64,000 bases of DNA from a bacterium (lineage in GTDB: Bacteria > 4484-113 > JAFGCY01). Positions 1 through 8,145 of this stretch are shown here, in pieces. The stretch covers positions 26,211 through 90,210 of the forward strand of contig JADZFO010000010.1 in assembly GCA_020849855.1 (NCBI GenBank), given 5' to 3'. Below the pieces are notes generated by a model that was not told where the DNA came from, searched no databases, and was given only the letters and a program-made list of their open reading frames with translations. The position numbers and the translations under genes were made by a program. How positions within the stretch are numbered: the first letter of the stretch is position 1; the number at the start of each line of letters is the position of its first letter.

Positions 1-1
1 G

Positions 2-55
2 CGGATCGCGGCCAAGGCCCTGCGCACCCTGTGCAAGGCTCCGCGGATCAAATAA
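2..55 (+). CDS. C-terminal end of an upstream gene (partial)
   Basis: An open frame enters from the left edge and stops at TAA (53-55). Its last residues read RIAAKALRTLCKAPRIK, a basic tail that looks like an ordinary protein C-terminus. A strong intrinsic terminator follows about 30 bases later, which supports a real gene ending here. The product cannot be identified from 17 residues. Confidence 0.45.
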   Translation, partial: RIAAKALRTLCKAPRIK

Positions 56-87
56 CCAAGTTAACCCCTTTCATCTCAACCCTCCTA

Positions 88-119
88 GCTCACCCAACCC
101 CTGGGTGAGCTTCTTTTTT
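88..119 (+). terminator. Rho-independent terminator
   Basis: A perfect 9-bp stem (GCTCACCCA / TGGGTGAGC) closes a 5-base loop and is followed by TTCTTTTTT. It lies just after the partial gene at the left edge and isolates it from the lipoprotein gene downstream. Confidence 0.9.
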
Positions 120-229
120 GCGTTTGGAGGCCGCCCGCCTCTGCCTGCGACAAGCCCTGCCAGGCGAACGGCAGGCCGCGATGCCCTGCGCTGCACACCA
201 GACTCTGGAGATTCGGCCGGCAGGGAGGA

Positions 230-235
230 TATACT
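230..235 (+). promoter_or_regulatory. -10 element of the first PKD lipoprotein gene
   Basis: TATACT lies about 48 bases before the ATG, downstream of the terminator. No good -35 hexamer is visible at the usual spacing. A GGAG ribosome binding site lies 8 bases before the ATG. Confidence 0.45.
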
Positions 236-283
236 TGGCGCGAGGCAGCAGCAAGCCTGCAGGGCTGCCTTCGGAGTGCAAGT

Positions 284-2461
284 ATGAAGAGATTCCCCGC
301 CCTGATTGCCGCTTTGGCCATGTTGCTCACCGGCGCCTGCGCCGGTTCGTACAGTGGAGCCCGGGACAGCGGGGACAGCGGCCTTGCGCTGGCGGATCAA
401 GCAGTGGGCAGCATGCCGCTGCCGGCCCCCGGCGCGTCGGCATCCCTGCCCGCGCTGTCTGCGCTGGACGCCTTGCGCTCGGGCAGCGACCTTGTTGAAA
501 CCCTGATCGGCGGCAGCTTTACCCTCGGCCGCAGCGCCGGCGCGACGGAGCAGGGCGATGCCCTGCTGCTGGATGCAACAGCGACGGGGCCGGGCCTTGG
601 CGCGGTATCCGAGTGGGCGCTGTATGGTTTTGACCCGGCGGCGGCAGGCGGCAGCCTGGACAGTGTGCAGGTGCTGCTGGATGCGCCGGGAACAGGTGCA
701 TGGATCGGGTTGGGCGATTTCAGCAGCGGGCGCTGGGAGTGGCACGGGCCCTACAGCAGCTTCAAGTCCTTCCTTGTGGATGACCCGAAGTATCTTTCGC
801 CCGGCGGGACGCTGTTCATCAGCGTGGTCAGCCCGGCGGGGATCAGCACGACGGTGAATGCGCTCAGCCTTCGCACGATCAACCCGAACAACGTCGCGCC
901 GAGCGCGGACCTGCAGGCGGACGTGCCCGGCGGCGATGCGCCGCTGCTGGTGAGCTTCGATGCATCGGCTAGCGCGGACCCGGAGGGGCAGGCGCTGGTC
1001 TACCTGTGGGACTGGGAGGGCGACGGCCTCTTTGACGCCAGCTCGATCAGCCCGCTGGCCAGCCATGTTTACAGCAGCGGTGGCAGCTTTACGCCGACGC
1101 TGCGCGTGGAGGATTCCTCCGCCGCAGCGGACAGCGCCAGTGTGCAGCTTGAGGTGAACAGCCCGCCGGTGGCTGTGCTGGATATCGCCAGCGGCGAGCT
1201 GCGCAAGGATGAGCCGGTGCACCTCTCGGCGCTGGGTTCCGGCGACAGCGACGGCAGCATCGTGAACTTTGAGTGGGACACCGACGGCGCGCCGGGCTTC
1301 GAGGCCAGCTCCGGCACGGCTCCTGACTACAGCTTCAGTGCAGCGCTGGCCGGGCCGCAGACCTGGCGCCTGCGCGTGACGGATGATGAGGGCGCGCAGA
1401 GCCTGACTGAAGCTCCGGTCTGGGTCAGGGGCTTCAACCACAGCGCGCCGAACGGCAACCAGAGCACCGGCAACAGCACCGCGATCGCCGTGATCAACGG
1501 CCAGCTGGCGATCTGTTACCGGGATGTCGACACGCAGGAAATGCGCTACAGCACAGCCCTTGACGCGGGAGCCACCAGCTGGAGCAGCCCGGTGGTGATC
1601 AAGCAGCCGGAGAATGGCTCCGGCTTCAAGCTGCGCGAAGTGGCCGGGCGTCCGGCGGTGGCCTGGCAAAGCACCCCGGGCCCTAACAATTTAGTCTTTT
1701 GCCGCGCCGAGGATGCCAGCGGCTCAAGCTGGGGTGCGGTTCAGGTGCTGGACCCCACGTCCAATGCCGGCCAGTGGCTGGATCTGGACTTCATCGGGGG
1801 CAAGCCTGCGCTGGCCTACTTTGATCCGACCAACGACAAGCTCAAGTTCATTCTGGCCAGCGACCCCGAGGGCCTGAACTGGGGCGGGCCGGTGACAATC
1901 GAGAATGGCTCGGACCTGCGCTACTGCTCGCTGGAGGAGATAGCCGGCCGGCCGGCCGTGGCCTTCTGCGAGGCGAACAACTTTGACCTGCTGTTTGAGC
2001 GGGCCGAGGACAGTGAGGGCACGGCCTGGTCGAACGCCTCCCTGCTGCTGGATGTGGCGAACGTCACAGGCATCTCCTGCTGCCTGGTCAATGTGGCCGG
2101 CCGGCCGGCCATTGCCTACAACGATGCCGACCTGGGCTTGCTGAAGTACTTCCGGTCGGAGAACGAGGCAGGGACGCTATGGCTCCAGCCTCAGGTGGTG
2201 GATGACACGCAGGACAGCGGGCAGAGTCTGAGCATGGTGCTGATCGGCGGCCGACCGGTGATCGGCTATGTGCAGAGCGCAGCGGGCAAGAACAAGCTTG
2301 TCACGTCCCGGGCGCTGGACAGCATCGGAGTCGGCTGGAGCAGCCCGCAGCAGGCCTACGGCGGAGAGCAGGTCGAGACCCTGGACATGACCGCTTTCCA
2401 GGGGCAGCCGGCCTTCAGCTTCTACCGTTTCGGCGGCATCGGCTGTTCAGTGGGCTTTTAG
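284..2461 (+). CDS. PKD-domain lipoprotein with predicted seven-bladed beta-propeller
   Basis: Secreted 725-residue protein. The N-terminus has a signal peptide ending in LLTGAC (C19), an imperfect lipobox, so it is probably an outer-surface lipoprotein. Two PKD-like domains follow at about residues 200-293 and 294-384, each with the YLWDWEGDG or FEWDTDG type of core. The C-terminal half (about 395-725) is built of seven repeats of about 45-50 residues, each starting like VAGRPAVAW or IGGKPALAY and ending with a W-containing strand (SSWGAVQVLD). Seven such units suggest a beta-propeller. The next gene is a paralogue with the same layout. A role in adhesion, sensing or binding of extracellular ligands is inference; no catalytic motif is visible. 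The start has a GGAG ribosome binding site. Confidence 0.85.
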   Translation: MKRFPALIAALAMLLTGACAGSYSGARDSGDSGLALADQAVGSMPLPAPGASASLPALSALDALRSGSDLVETLIGGSFTLGRSAGATEQGDALLLDATATGPGLGAVSEWALYGFDPAAAGGSLDSVQVLLDAPGTGAWIGLGDFSSGRWEWHGPYSSFKSFLVDDPKYLSPGGTLFISVVSPAGISTTVNALSLRTINPNNVAPSADLQADVPGGDAPLLVSFDASASADPEGQALVYLWDWEGDGLFDASSISPLASHVYSSGGSFTPTLRVEDSSAAADSASVQLEVNSPPVAVLDIASGELRKDEPVHLSALGSGDSDGSIVNFEWDTDGAPGFEASSGTAPDYSFSAALAGPQTWRLRVTDDEGAQSLTEAPVWVRGFNHSAPNGNQSTGNSTAIAVINGQLAICYRDVDTQEMRYSTALDAGATSWSSPVVIKQPENGSGFKLREVAGRPAVAWQSTPGPNNLVFCRAEDASGSSWGAVQVLDPTSNAGQWLDLDFIGGKPALAYFDPTNDKLKFILASDPEGLNWGGPVTIENGSDLRYCSLEEIAGRPAVAFCEANNFDLLFERAEDSEGTAWSNASLLLDVANVTGISCCLVNVAGRPAIAYNDADLGLLKYFRSENEAGTLWLQPQVVDDTQDSGQSLSMVLIGGRPVIGYVQSAAGKNKLVTSRALDSIGVGWSSPQQAYGGEQVETLDMTAFQGQPAFSFYRFGGIGCSVGF

Positions 2462-2547
2462 CAGGCGGTTCAAAACAGCCCCGGCTGGGACATTGAGCTG
2501 CGCTGGGGTGGAGCTTTGCTGGGCCAGGCTTGCTGGACAAGGCTTGT

Positions 2548-2553
2548 TATACT
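2548..2553 (+). promoter_or_regulatory. -10 element of the second PKD lipoprotein gene
   Basis: TATACT lies 32 bases before the TTG start in the short gap after the first lipoprotein gene. The -35 region is poor. It suggests the second paralogue can be transcribed independently. Confidence 0.4.
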
Positions 2554-2585
2554 TTTCCTGCTACTGTACCGGGGAGGGATCTGCC

Positions 2586-4853
2586 TTGAAACTGCTCCGC
2601 TGTGTGACCCTGCTGCTCAGCCTTTGCATAGTTCTGCAAGTCAGCGCCTGCGGCGGCGGCCAGCGCAGCGATGTAAAGCCACAGGCTGAAAGCAAGGCCC
2701 TGCCGGCCGGCAGCACAGCGCCGGACGCGGCTCCAGAATCGACGCAGCCAAGGGCAGCACCAGCGCAGCTGCAGGCGGGGCTGCCCCCGCTGGACAGCCT
2801 GCGCGGGGCCTCGACAGCGCTGGAGAACAATTACCTGAATCCATCGCAGTACAGCACGATCAGCTCTAGCGGGGCATCGACCAACGGCCTGGATCTGCTG
2901 CTTGACAGCGCGCCCGGCGAGCTGGCCTTTGGGACTTATGTGCTGGACATCACGCCGCAGATCACGCAGCGCTGGCTGGACCTGCTGCTGACCTACCCCG
3001 ACGCTACACCGGACGACGAGCCGGTCTGGGTCGCGCTGGCCGACTTTTCCGCCGGGCGCTGGGAGCTGCACGATGTGCGCAGCGAGGGCAGCAGCTTTGA
3101 GCTCAGCGACCCGCGCTATCTGTCCAGCGCGCAGACGATCAGCCTGGCCCTGCTGGCCTGGGACGGCGGCACGGTGACCTGCGAGGGGATCTACCTGACG
3201 GCCGCGGGCGGCAACAGCGCGCCGCTGGCTGACCTGCAGGCGGATGTGACCAGCGGAGCCGCGCCGCTGAGCGTGAACTTCGACGCCTCGGGCAGCAGCG
3301 ACGTGGATGGGAACATCACTTCATACCGCTGGGACTTCGACGGCGACGGGATCGCTGATGATTTCACGCAGCTGCCACAGGCCAGCCATAGCTATAACGG
3401 CGGCGGCACATTTGAAGCCAGCGTGACGGTGCAGGATGTCTACAGCGAGCAGGCCACAGCGCAGCTTACGGTCACGGTCAACGGCGGGAACCAGTCGCCG
3501 CAGGCCAGCTTCCTGGTGCTGCCCGATACGGTGGACACGATCGAGGCGGTGGTGCTGGACGGCAGCGCTTCCAGCGACCCCGACGGCAGCATTGTGAAGT
3601 ATGAGTGGGACACCGATGGCGACGGCATCTTCGACCCGGCCTTCGACTTTCAAGAGATAACCGACGGCTTCACCTTCCTGACCGGCGGCGTGCGCACGTT
3701 GACTTTGCGCGTCACCGATGACGATGGGGCGACCGACACGGCCATCGCGCCGGTGACGGTGCACGGCTGGTCGGGGCTGCTCACGATCCCGGTGCCGGGC
3801 ACTCCCAGCGGCGGCGTTTATGAAGACTGCTCGCTGGCCCAGATCTCCGGCCGGCCCGCCTTCAGTTGCATGAACACCAACGGAGCGCTGTATTACGTGC
3901 GCGCCGAGGATGCTGTCGGCTCAAGCTGGGGGGCGGCGCAGAGGATCAGCAACGCCAACAATGTTGCCGGCGAGAGCAGCCTCTGCTTTGTCAACGGCCG
4001 CCCGGCGGTAGCCTTCTGGAACCAGGCGAGCGAGAAGCTGCGCTATGTCCAGGCCACTGACGCTGTGGGCAGCGACTGGCCCGACCCGGTGACGGTCGCG
4101 GACGGCGTGACGGCGTACTCGCTGAAACTGATGGAGTTCCAGGGCAAGCCGGCGATCGGCTACAACGAGTCCAGCTCACAGTTTCAGGAGATCTTTTTCC
4201 AGCGCGCAGCGGATGCGGACGGCACGGCCTGGCTCAGCCCGCTCTTTGTGGCGAACTGCGGCATCACACCGATATGCATGATGCTGGTCAGCTCGCGTCC
4301 GGCCTTCTGCTCTTTCGGTGATGCAGGCACCTATTCCAATGGCTTCTATAAGCGCTCCGGGGATGACGACGGTGCGCAGTGGAATGCTGACCCCGAGCAG
4401 ATAAACTCGGTTGAGGGCGACAGTTTCATCTTTGGCGGATCCATGATCGAAACCGGCAGCGGTCGGCCGGCCTTCTCAGGGCTGGCGGTGAGCGAGGATC
4501 TGGGCACGGTGCTGGGGATCCGCTATTGCCTGGCGGACACAAACGGCCAGAACTGGAGCAACGAAGAGACCTTCGCGGCCGGGGATCACCCGACTTATTG
4601 CTGCCTGGCCCGGGTTGACGGCCGACCGGCGCTGATCTACAGCGCCGACCCTGACGGTGACTTTGTTGACAGCCTCTTCTACTGTGAGTCGCTGAACGAC
4701 AATGGCACCAACTGGGCGGCGCCGCAGGAAGTTGTGCAGATGCCAAGCGATCTGGATCTGGTCAACGAGCTGGATCTGATTGATGTGGCTGGCAGCCCGG
4801 GGGCGCTGGTCAAGAGCAATCGGGAGTACTACTTCATCTACGAGACGCCCTAG
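2586..4853 (+). CDS. Paralogous PKD-domain lipoprotein with propeller repeats
   Basis: A 755-residue secreted lipoprotein. I chose the TTG start because it is preceded by GGGGAGGGA at good spacing and opens directly on a signal peptide ending in the lipobox VSAC (C22). The frame is open further upstream, but that part is not signal-like. Two PKD-like domains follow (about 207-300 and 305-395, with YRWDFDGDG and YEWDTDGDG cores). Then come seven repeats with SGRPAFS, NGRPAVAF, QGKPAIGY, SSRPAF, SGRPAFS, DGRPALIY and AGSPGAL starts, matching the propeller of the upstream paralogue. The pair looks like a tandem duplication that has since diverged. Function is not known; an extracellular binding role is inferred from the domains. 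Confidence 0.85.
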   Translation: MKLLRCVTLLLSLCIVLQVSACGGGQRSDVKPQAESKALPAGSTAPDAAPESTQPRAAPAQLQAGLPPLDSLRGASTALENNYLNPSQYSTISSSGASTNGLDLLLDSAPGELAFGTYVLDITPQITQRWLDLLLTYPDATPDDEPVWVALADFSAGRWELHDVRSEGSSFELSDPRYLSSAQTISLALLAWDGGTVTCEGIYLTAAGGNSAPLADLQADVTSGAAPLSVNFDASGSSDVDGNITSYRWDFDGDGIADDFTQLPQASHSYNGGGTFEASVTVQDVYSEQATAQLTVTVNGGNQSPQASFLVLPDTVDTIEAVVLDGSASSDPDGSIVKYEWDTDGDGIFDPAFDFQEITDGFTFLTGGVRTLTLRVTDDDGATDTAIAPVTVHGWSGLLTIPVPGTPSGGVYEDCSLAQISGRPAFSCMNTNGALYYVRAEDAVGSSWGAAQRISNANNVAGESSLCFVNGRPAVAFWNQASEKLRYVQATDAVGSDWPDPVTVADGVTAYSLKLMEFQGKPAIGYNESSSQFQEIFFQRAADADGTAWLSPLFVANCGITPICMMLVSSRPAFCSFGDAGTYSNGFYKRSGDDDGAQWNADPEQINSVEGDSFIFGGSMIETGSGRPAFSGLAVSEDLGTVLGIRYCLADTNGQNWSNEETFAAGDHPTYCCLARVDGRPALIYSADPDGDFVDSLFYCESLNDNGTNWAAPQEVVQMPSDLDLVNELDLIDVAGSPGALVKSNREYYFIYETP

Positions 4854-5003
4854 GCAGGGCATGGTGGCCGGATATGGCCGCGCCTGTTGAAACAGGTCAG
4901 TCCTCGATGGTCTGGGGAACACGCAGGCAGCGGCGCAGCAGGGGCGAAGTTGAGCAGACAGGCAGCCGAGACATCCACGCGCATCGCGGCGTCACAATAA
5001 GTG

Positions 5004-5525
5004 ATGGCCGAGGGCAGAGAACAATTCGAGGCCGCACTGCGGGATGGCGCTTACGAGCTGGCCTGGCGTTACTGCTGCCGTCTGCAGCGCAGCCGCGAAG
5101 AAGCCGAAGACCTGCTGCAGGGCAGCCTGCTTAGCGCCTTCCAGGCCTTTGCTTCGCTGCGCGAGCGTGAGAGTTTCCGCGCCTGGCTGCTGTGCATCAT
5201 CCGCAGGCGCTTTCTGAGCAGCCTGCGGCGCCGGCGCGAGACCGCCGCGCTGGAGGATGAACTGCCCGCGCGTATCGAAGCCGGCGAAGACCCCCGCGAT
5301 CAGCTGGTGCTGGCGGCGCTGCGCGCTATGCCGCAGCCACAGCGTGAGCTGCTTGAGCTGTTCTACATCGAGGGGCTGAACCTGGCGGAGCTGGGAGGGG
5401 TGCTTGGGCTGCCGGCAATTGCTGCGCGGCATCGCCTGCACCGCGCCCGTGAAGCCCTGCGCCGGGCAACGGCCCGACTGGAAGCCGCGCTGCCGGGGAT
5501 GCTGATACAGGAAGTGGAGGACTGA
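5004..5525 (+). CDS. ECF-type RNA polymerase sigma factor
   Basis: A 173-residue protein with the two-domain plan of sigma-70 family group 4 factors. Region 2 spans about residues 12-70 (the AWLLCIIRRRFLSSLRRRR stretch corresponds to the end of region 2). Region 4 spans about 105-160 with a helix-turn-helix (LAELGGVLGLPAIAARHRLH) and the RAREALRR end. The region-4 recognition helix lacks the usual TVKSR-type sequence, so promoter specificity is not obvious. The gene is one base upstream of a single-pass membrane protein, the usual place for a cognate anti-sigma factor. Start choice: ATG just after a possible -10 (CACAAT, 4993-4998), with an in-frame GTG three bases earlier. No good Shine-Dalgarno is seen. 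Confidence 0.85.
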   Translation: MAEGREQFEAALRDGAYELAWRYCCRLQRSREEAEDLLQGSLLSAFQAFASLRERESFRAWLLCIIRRRFLSSLRRRRETAALEDELPARIEAGEDPRDQLVLAALRAMPQPQRELLELFYIEGLNLAELGGVLGLPAIAARHRLHRAREALRRATARLEAALPGMLIQEVED

Positions 5526-5526
5526 G

Positions 5527-6993
5527 ATGCGGGAAAGAAGACACGAGATCAAAATGGACAGCCTGGACCTGGAAGGTGCGCTCAGACGGTCACGGATCAC
5601 AGCGCCGCAGGCGCCACTGATGCAAGGCATGCTGGCACCAGGGAGTGGGCAAGCCGCAGGCGCAGGCGTTGGATCACAACCGCGCCGCCGCGGAACCGGC
5701 GCCCTGCTGCTGCGGGTCGGGCTGGCAATGCTAGTGATTACTGCTCTGCTGGTTGGTCTGCAAGTGAGATTCGACAACGTCGCGCGCCGTTCGTGGAGCG
5801 TTTCGCCGTTCAATACAGTTAACGCGGCCTATGCCAGTGCCGGCGGCTTCAGCCTGGACTTCACCATCTATGACAAGGACTTTCCGCGGCCTAAGAATGG
5901 CGAGTGGAAAGGGCCAAACATCAAGAGGTTTGAAAAGGAAGCTGAAGACTGGGCGCGAAGCAATGGTCTGGATCGTTCAAGCTTCGAGCCGGCTATGGGA
6001 GTTGAGCTGCCAGTTTTTCAGCTTATGTGGACGGGAGGAGGACGAAGCGAAGGCCAATACCTGAGCAAAAGGTTTCAGGTCAGTCTGCGGATCGAGGAGC
6101 GTGGCGCTGTTGAGGACTTTTGCTCCAGAATGGCGCAGCTGCCTGGGGTATCCGACCCGGAGATACGCAAGCTGGCACTCTATGCCGGGAAAGATGGCGT
6201 GTCATTCGTTGGCATCGGGGGCTTTACGCCGGAGCAGGAAGCGGCAAAGGTGTTCATCAATGGCATCAGTCATGAATATCCCGAGGACTTCGAGGCATTC
6301 GAGGCACAGGACCTTTACTGGAGCTTTGAGGTGTTGAAGGAGGGCGGAATCGACTATTGGGCCTTCAGGGACAAGCGGGACTGGCTGAGGGATCGCTCGA
6401 CAAGGACTTCGCGCTTTGATCTTGGCGATGTCTTCAGGGTTGCGCTGGACAAGCAAGGCAACATGCATATCGACACAGTGCTTGAGAACTGGGAACTGCC
6501 TGCAGCCACGCTGAAGGCACCGGTAAACCTGCGACTTATGGAAGGTTGGTGCCTCCGCCTTCCAGCCGGATTTGATGAGAGCACGATTGACCCGGTTGAG
6601 GAGCTGTCAAGGAAGTTTGACCCGCTCCCGGGCGACAGCGATCCTCGATACTATGAAGGTTTGCATTACTGGCTTGTCCCGCTGGAGCGCCTGATCGGCA
6701 GCGGTGCCGGAACATGGGCAAGAGCGGATAAGGCCGAGGCACGGCGCATCGCCGACGAGATGCAGGCGGTAATCGACGCATGGACAGACGCGCATCCGGA
6801 GGTGCAGCGCAGCCTGGTCTTTGGCGACCGTATCGATTCCGGTCCCTGGCTCGCCGGGCCGAATGTGATCGCCTTCACCGTCGGCCTGCACAGCGAGGAT
6901 CTGCATGAGTTTGATGAGCTGAAGGCGCAATTGGCGGCGATACCTGGCGTGCCGCAGCCTCAAAGCAACACCACCGACCTGGTGAAACGGTAG
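5527..6993 (+). CDS. Single-pass membrane protein, probable anti-sigma factor
   Basis: A 488-residue protein starting one base after the sigma factor stop, so the two are surely co-transcribed. A cytoplasmic N-terminal segment of about 55 residues is followed by one transmembrane helix (about 57-80, LLLRVGLAMLVITALLVGLQ) and a large, presumably periplasmic domain of about 400 residues that I do not recognise. There is no zinc-binding HxxxCxxC anti-sigma motif in the short N-terminal part. The anti-sigma assignment therefore rests on position and topology only. The large outer domain could be the sensor that controls sigma release. Confidence 0.55.
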   Translation: MRERRHEIKMDSLDLEGALRRSRITAPQAPLMQGMLAPGSGQAAGAGVGSQPRRRGTGALLLRVGLAMLVITALLVGLQVRFDNVARRSWSVSPFNTVNAAYASAGGFSLDFTIYDKDFPRPKNGEWKGPNIKRFEKEAEDWARSNGLDRSSFEPAMGVELPVFQLMWTGGGRSEGQYLSKRFQVSLRIEERGAVEDFCSRMAQLPGVSDPEIRKLALYAGKDGVSFVGIGGFTPEQEAAKVFINGISHEYPEDFEAFEAQDLYWSFEVLKEGGIDYWAFRDKRDWLRDRSTRTSRFDLGDVFRVALDKQGNMHIDTVLENWELPAATLKAPVNLRLMEGWCLRLPAGFDESTIDPVEELSRKFDPLPGDSDPRYYEGLHYWLVPLERLIGSGAGTWARADKAEARRIADEMQAVIDAWTDAHPEVQRSLVFGDRIDSGPWLAGPNVIAFTVGLHSEDLHEFDELKAQLAAIPGVPQPQSNTTDLVKR

Positions 6994-7100
6994 GCAGAGA
7001 TGGAAGCTGAGCTCGCACGGCGCCAGAAGGGAGAGTGAAGCGGAGAAGTGCCTGCGTCCCAGGGAGATGCAGGTCGGGACCAGCGAGCACAAGCGAGGAC

Positions 7101-7121
7101 GGGCGGGGACAAGCCCCGCCC
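7101..7121. terminator. Hairpin between convergent genes
   Basis: A perfect 8-bp stem GGGCGGGG / CCCCGCCC with a 5-base loop lies between the sigma/anti-sigma pair and the oppositely oriented permease gene. The downstream T run is weak (TTGT), so it could act as a two-way terminator or be another dispersed palindrome. Confidence 0.45.
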
Positions 7122-7140
7122 TTGTAAGACGTAGCAAGAT

Positions 7141-7198
7141 GCGGGCTGGGGTGCCCGCGCTCCCGGAAGATGCCGGCTAAAGCCGGCGCTCCTGGAAG
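7141..7198. repeat. Two tandem REP-like hairpins
   Basis: The first unit has stem GCGGGC/GCCCGC and the second GCCGGC/GCCGGC. Each is followed by the same 11-base tail, GCTCCCGGAAG or GCTCCTGGAAG. The plan (GC-rich hairpin, then G-Y-TCC tail) matches the REP copies around the transposase gene at 11.4-12.2 kb, but the sequence is a distinct subtype. Confidence 0.6.
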
Positions 7199-7218
7199 TG
7201 CAGCGACAAGCCCCGCCT

Positions 7219-8070
7219 CTAGCCTGAGCGCTTGAGCAGGCCGGTGCGCTTGGCATAGCGCTCGGCCCAGGCAAATAGCAGGTAGCCCAGGGGGATATAG
7301 AGCAGGCCGGTCAGCACCAGCGCCCCGATATCGCCCCAGACTTCCGACAGCGGCGCGCCGGCCAGCAGGGCCTTGCGCTGGGCCTCCAGCATCCAGTAGA
7401 CCGGGTTGATATAGGCCAGCCAGCGGATCCACTCCGGCAGCACGGTGATGGGGTAGTAAACCCCCGAGGCCAGCAGCAGCACCGCCGAAAGGATGTGGTT
7501 GGCCTGGCTGCCCTTCTCCGGGCTGAGCAGCGGCATCACCGCCGCGCAGAGCGACAGGCCGATCATCGCCAGCGATCCCAGCAGCAGCGCCACCCCGCAG
7601 GCGGCCAGGTTGACCTGCTCGAAGCTGAGGCCGAAGGCCCACCACAGGATGATGATCATCAGCAGCGAGCGCAGCACGGAATAGATCAGCCCGACCAGGG
7701 CCACGCCGCTTAGGTGCGTGAAGCGGTGCACCGGGGCCATAAAGGTGTACTCGAGGGTGCCCTCCCAGCGCTCCAGCGCGATCGTGTCGGCGACGATGAA
7801 GAAGATCACGCTGAGATAGCTCCAGAGCACCGCGCCGACCAGCAGGTAGGCCACGAAGCTCTGGCCCGCGGGCACGTAAGGCGGCGCGACCCCGGCGGAG
7901 ACGCCGAGGTAGCCCATGGCGAAGGCGGTGATCAGGTGGTAGACCAGCCAGACGATGTCCCAGGCGAGATAACGCTTGGTCAGGTCGACGTGCAGGCCGA
8001 GGAAGGCCCAGGTGGCCTTCAGCTCGCTCCTCAGCCGGCGTGATGTTGTTTCTTTTGCGATCAGTGACAT
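7219..8070 (-). CDS. ABC-2 type transporter permease (downstream paralogue)
   Basis: A 283-residue integral membrane protein with six predicted hydrophobic segments and the ABC-2 permease pattern: an ERWEGTLEYTFMAPVHR segment after the second helix, and SGVYYPITVLPEWIRWLAYINPVYW near the end. It is the membrane half of an exporter, with the substrate unknown. It closely resembles the permease encoded just upstream on the same strand (shared DIVWL, ERWEGTLEYTFMAPVH, LLSPEKG and YAKRTGLLKR segments). No ATPase gene is next to either one. The C-terminal KRTGLLKRSG is conserved between the two. Confidence 0.85.
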   Translation of the reverse strand: MSLIAKETTSRRLRSELKATWAFLGLHVDLTKRYLAWDIVWLVYHLITAFAMGYLGVSAGVAPPYVPAGQSFVAYLLVGAVLWSYLSVIFFIVADTIALERWEGTLEYTFMAPVHRFTHLSGVALVGLIYSVLRSLLMIIILWWAFGLSFEQVNLAACGVALLLGSLAMIGLSLCAAVMPLLSPEKGSQANHILSAVLLLASGVYYPITVLPEWIRWLAYINPVYWMLEAQRKALLAGAPLSEVWGDIGALVLTGLLYIPLGYLLFAWAERYAKRTGLLKRSG

Positions 8071-8080
8071 CTCAGTTTCC

Positions 8081-8138
8081 TGTAGGGTGCAGGCATGCCT
8101 GCACCATCCGGAAGGTGCACGCAGGCGTGCACCCTACA
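8081..8138. repeat. Nested palindromic element between the permease genes
   Basis: An outer 11-bp inverted repeat (TGTAGGGTGCA / TGCACCCTACA) encloses two further palindromes, GCAGGCATGCCTGC and GCACGCAGGCGTGC. The whole could fold as a cruciform or a long RNA hairpin. It occupies most of the short gap upstream of the second permease and may affect its expression. Confidence 0.65.
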
Positions 8139-8145
8139 AGCATCC

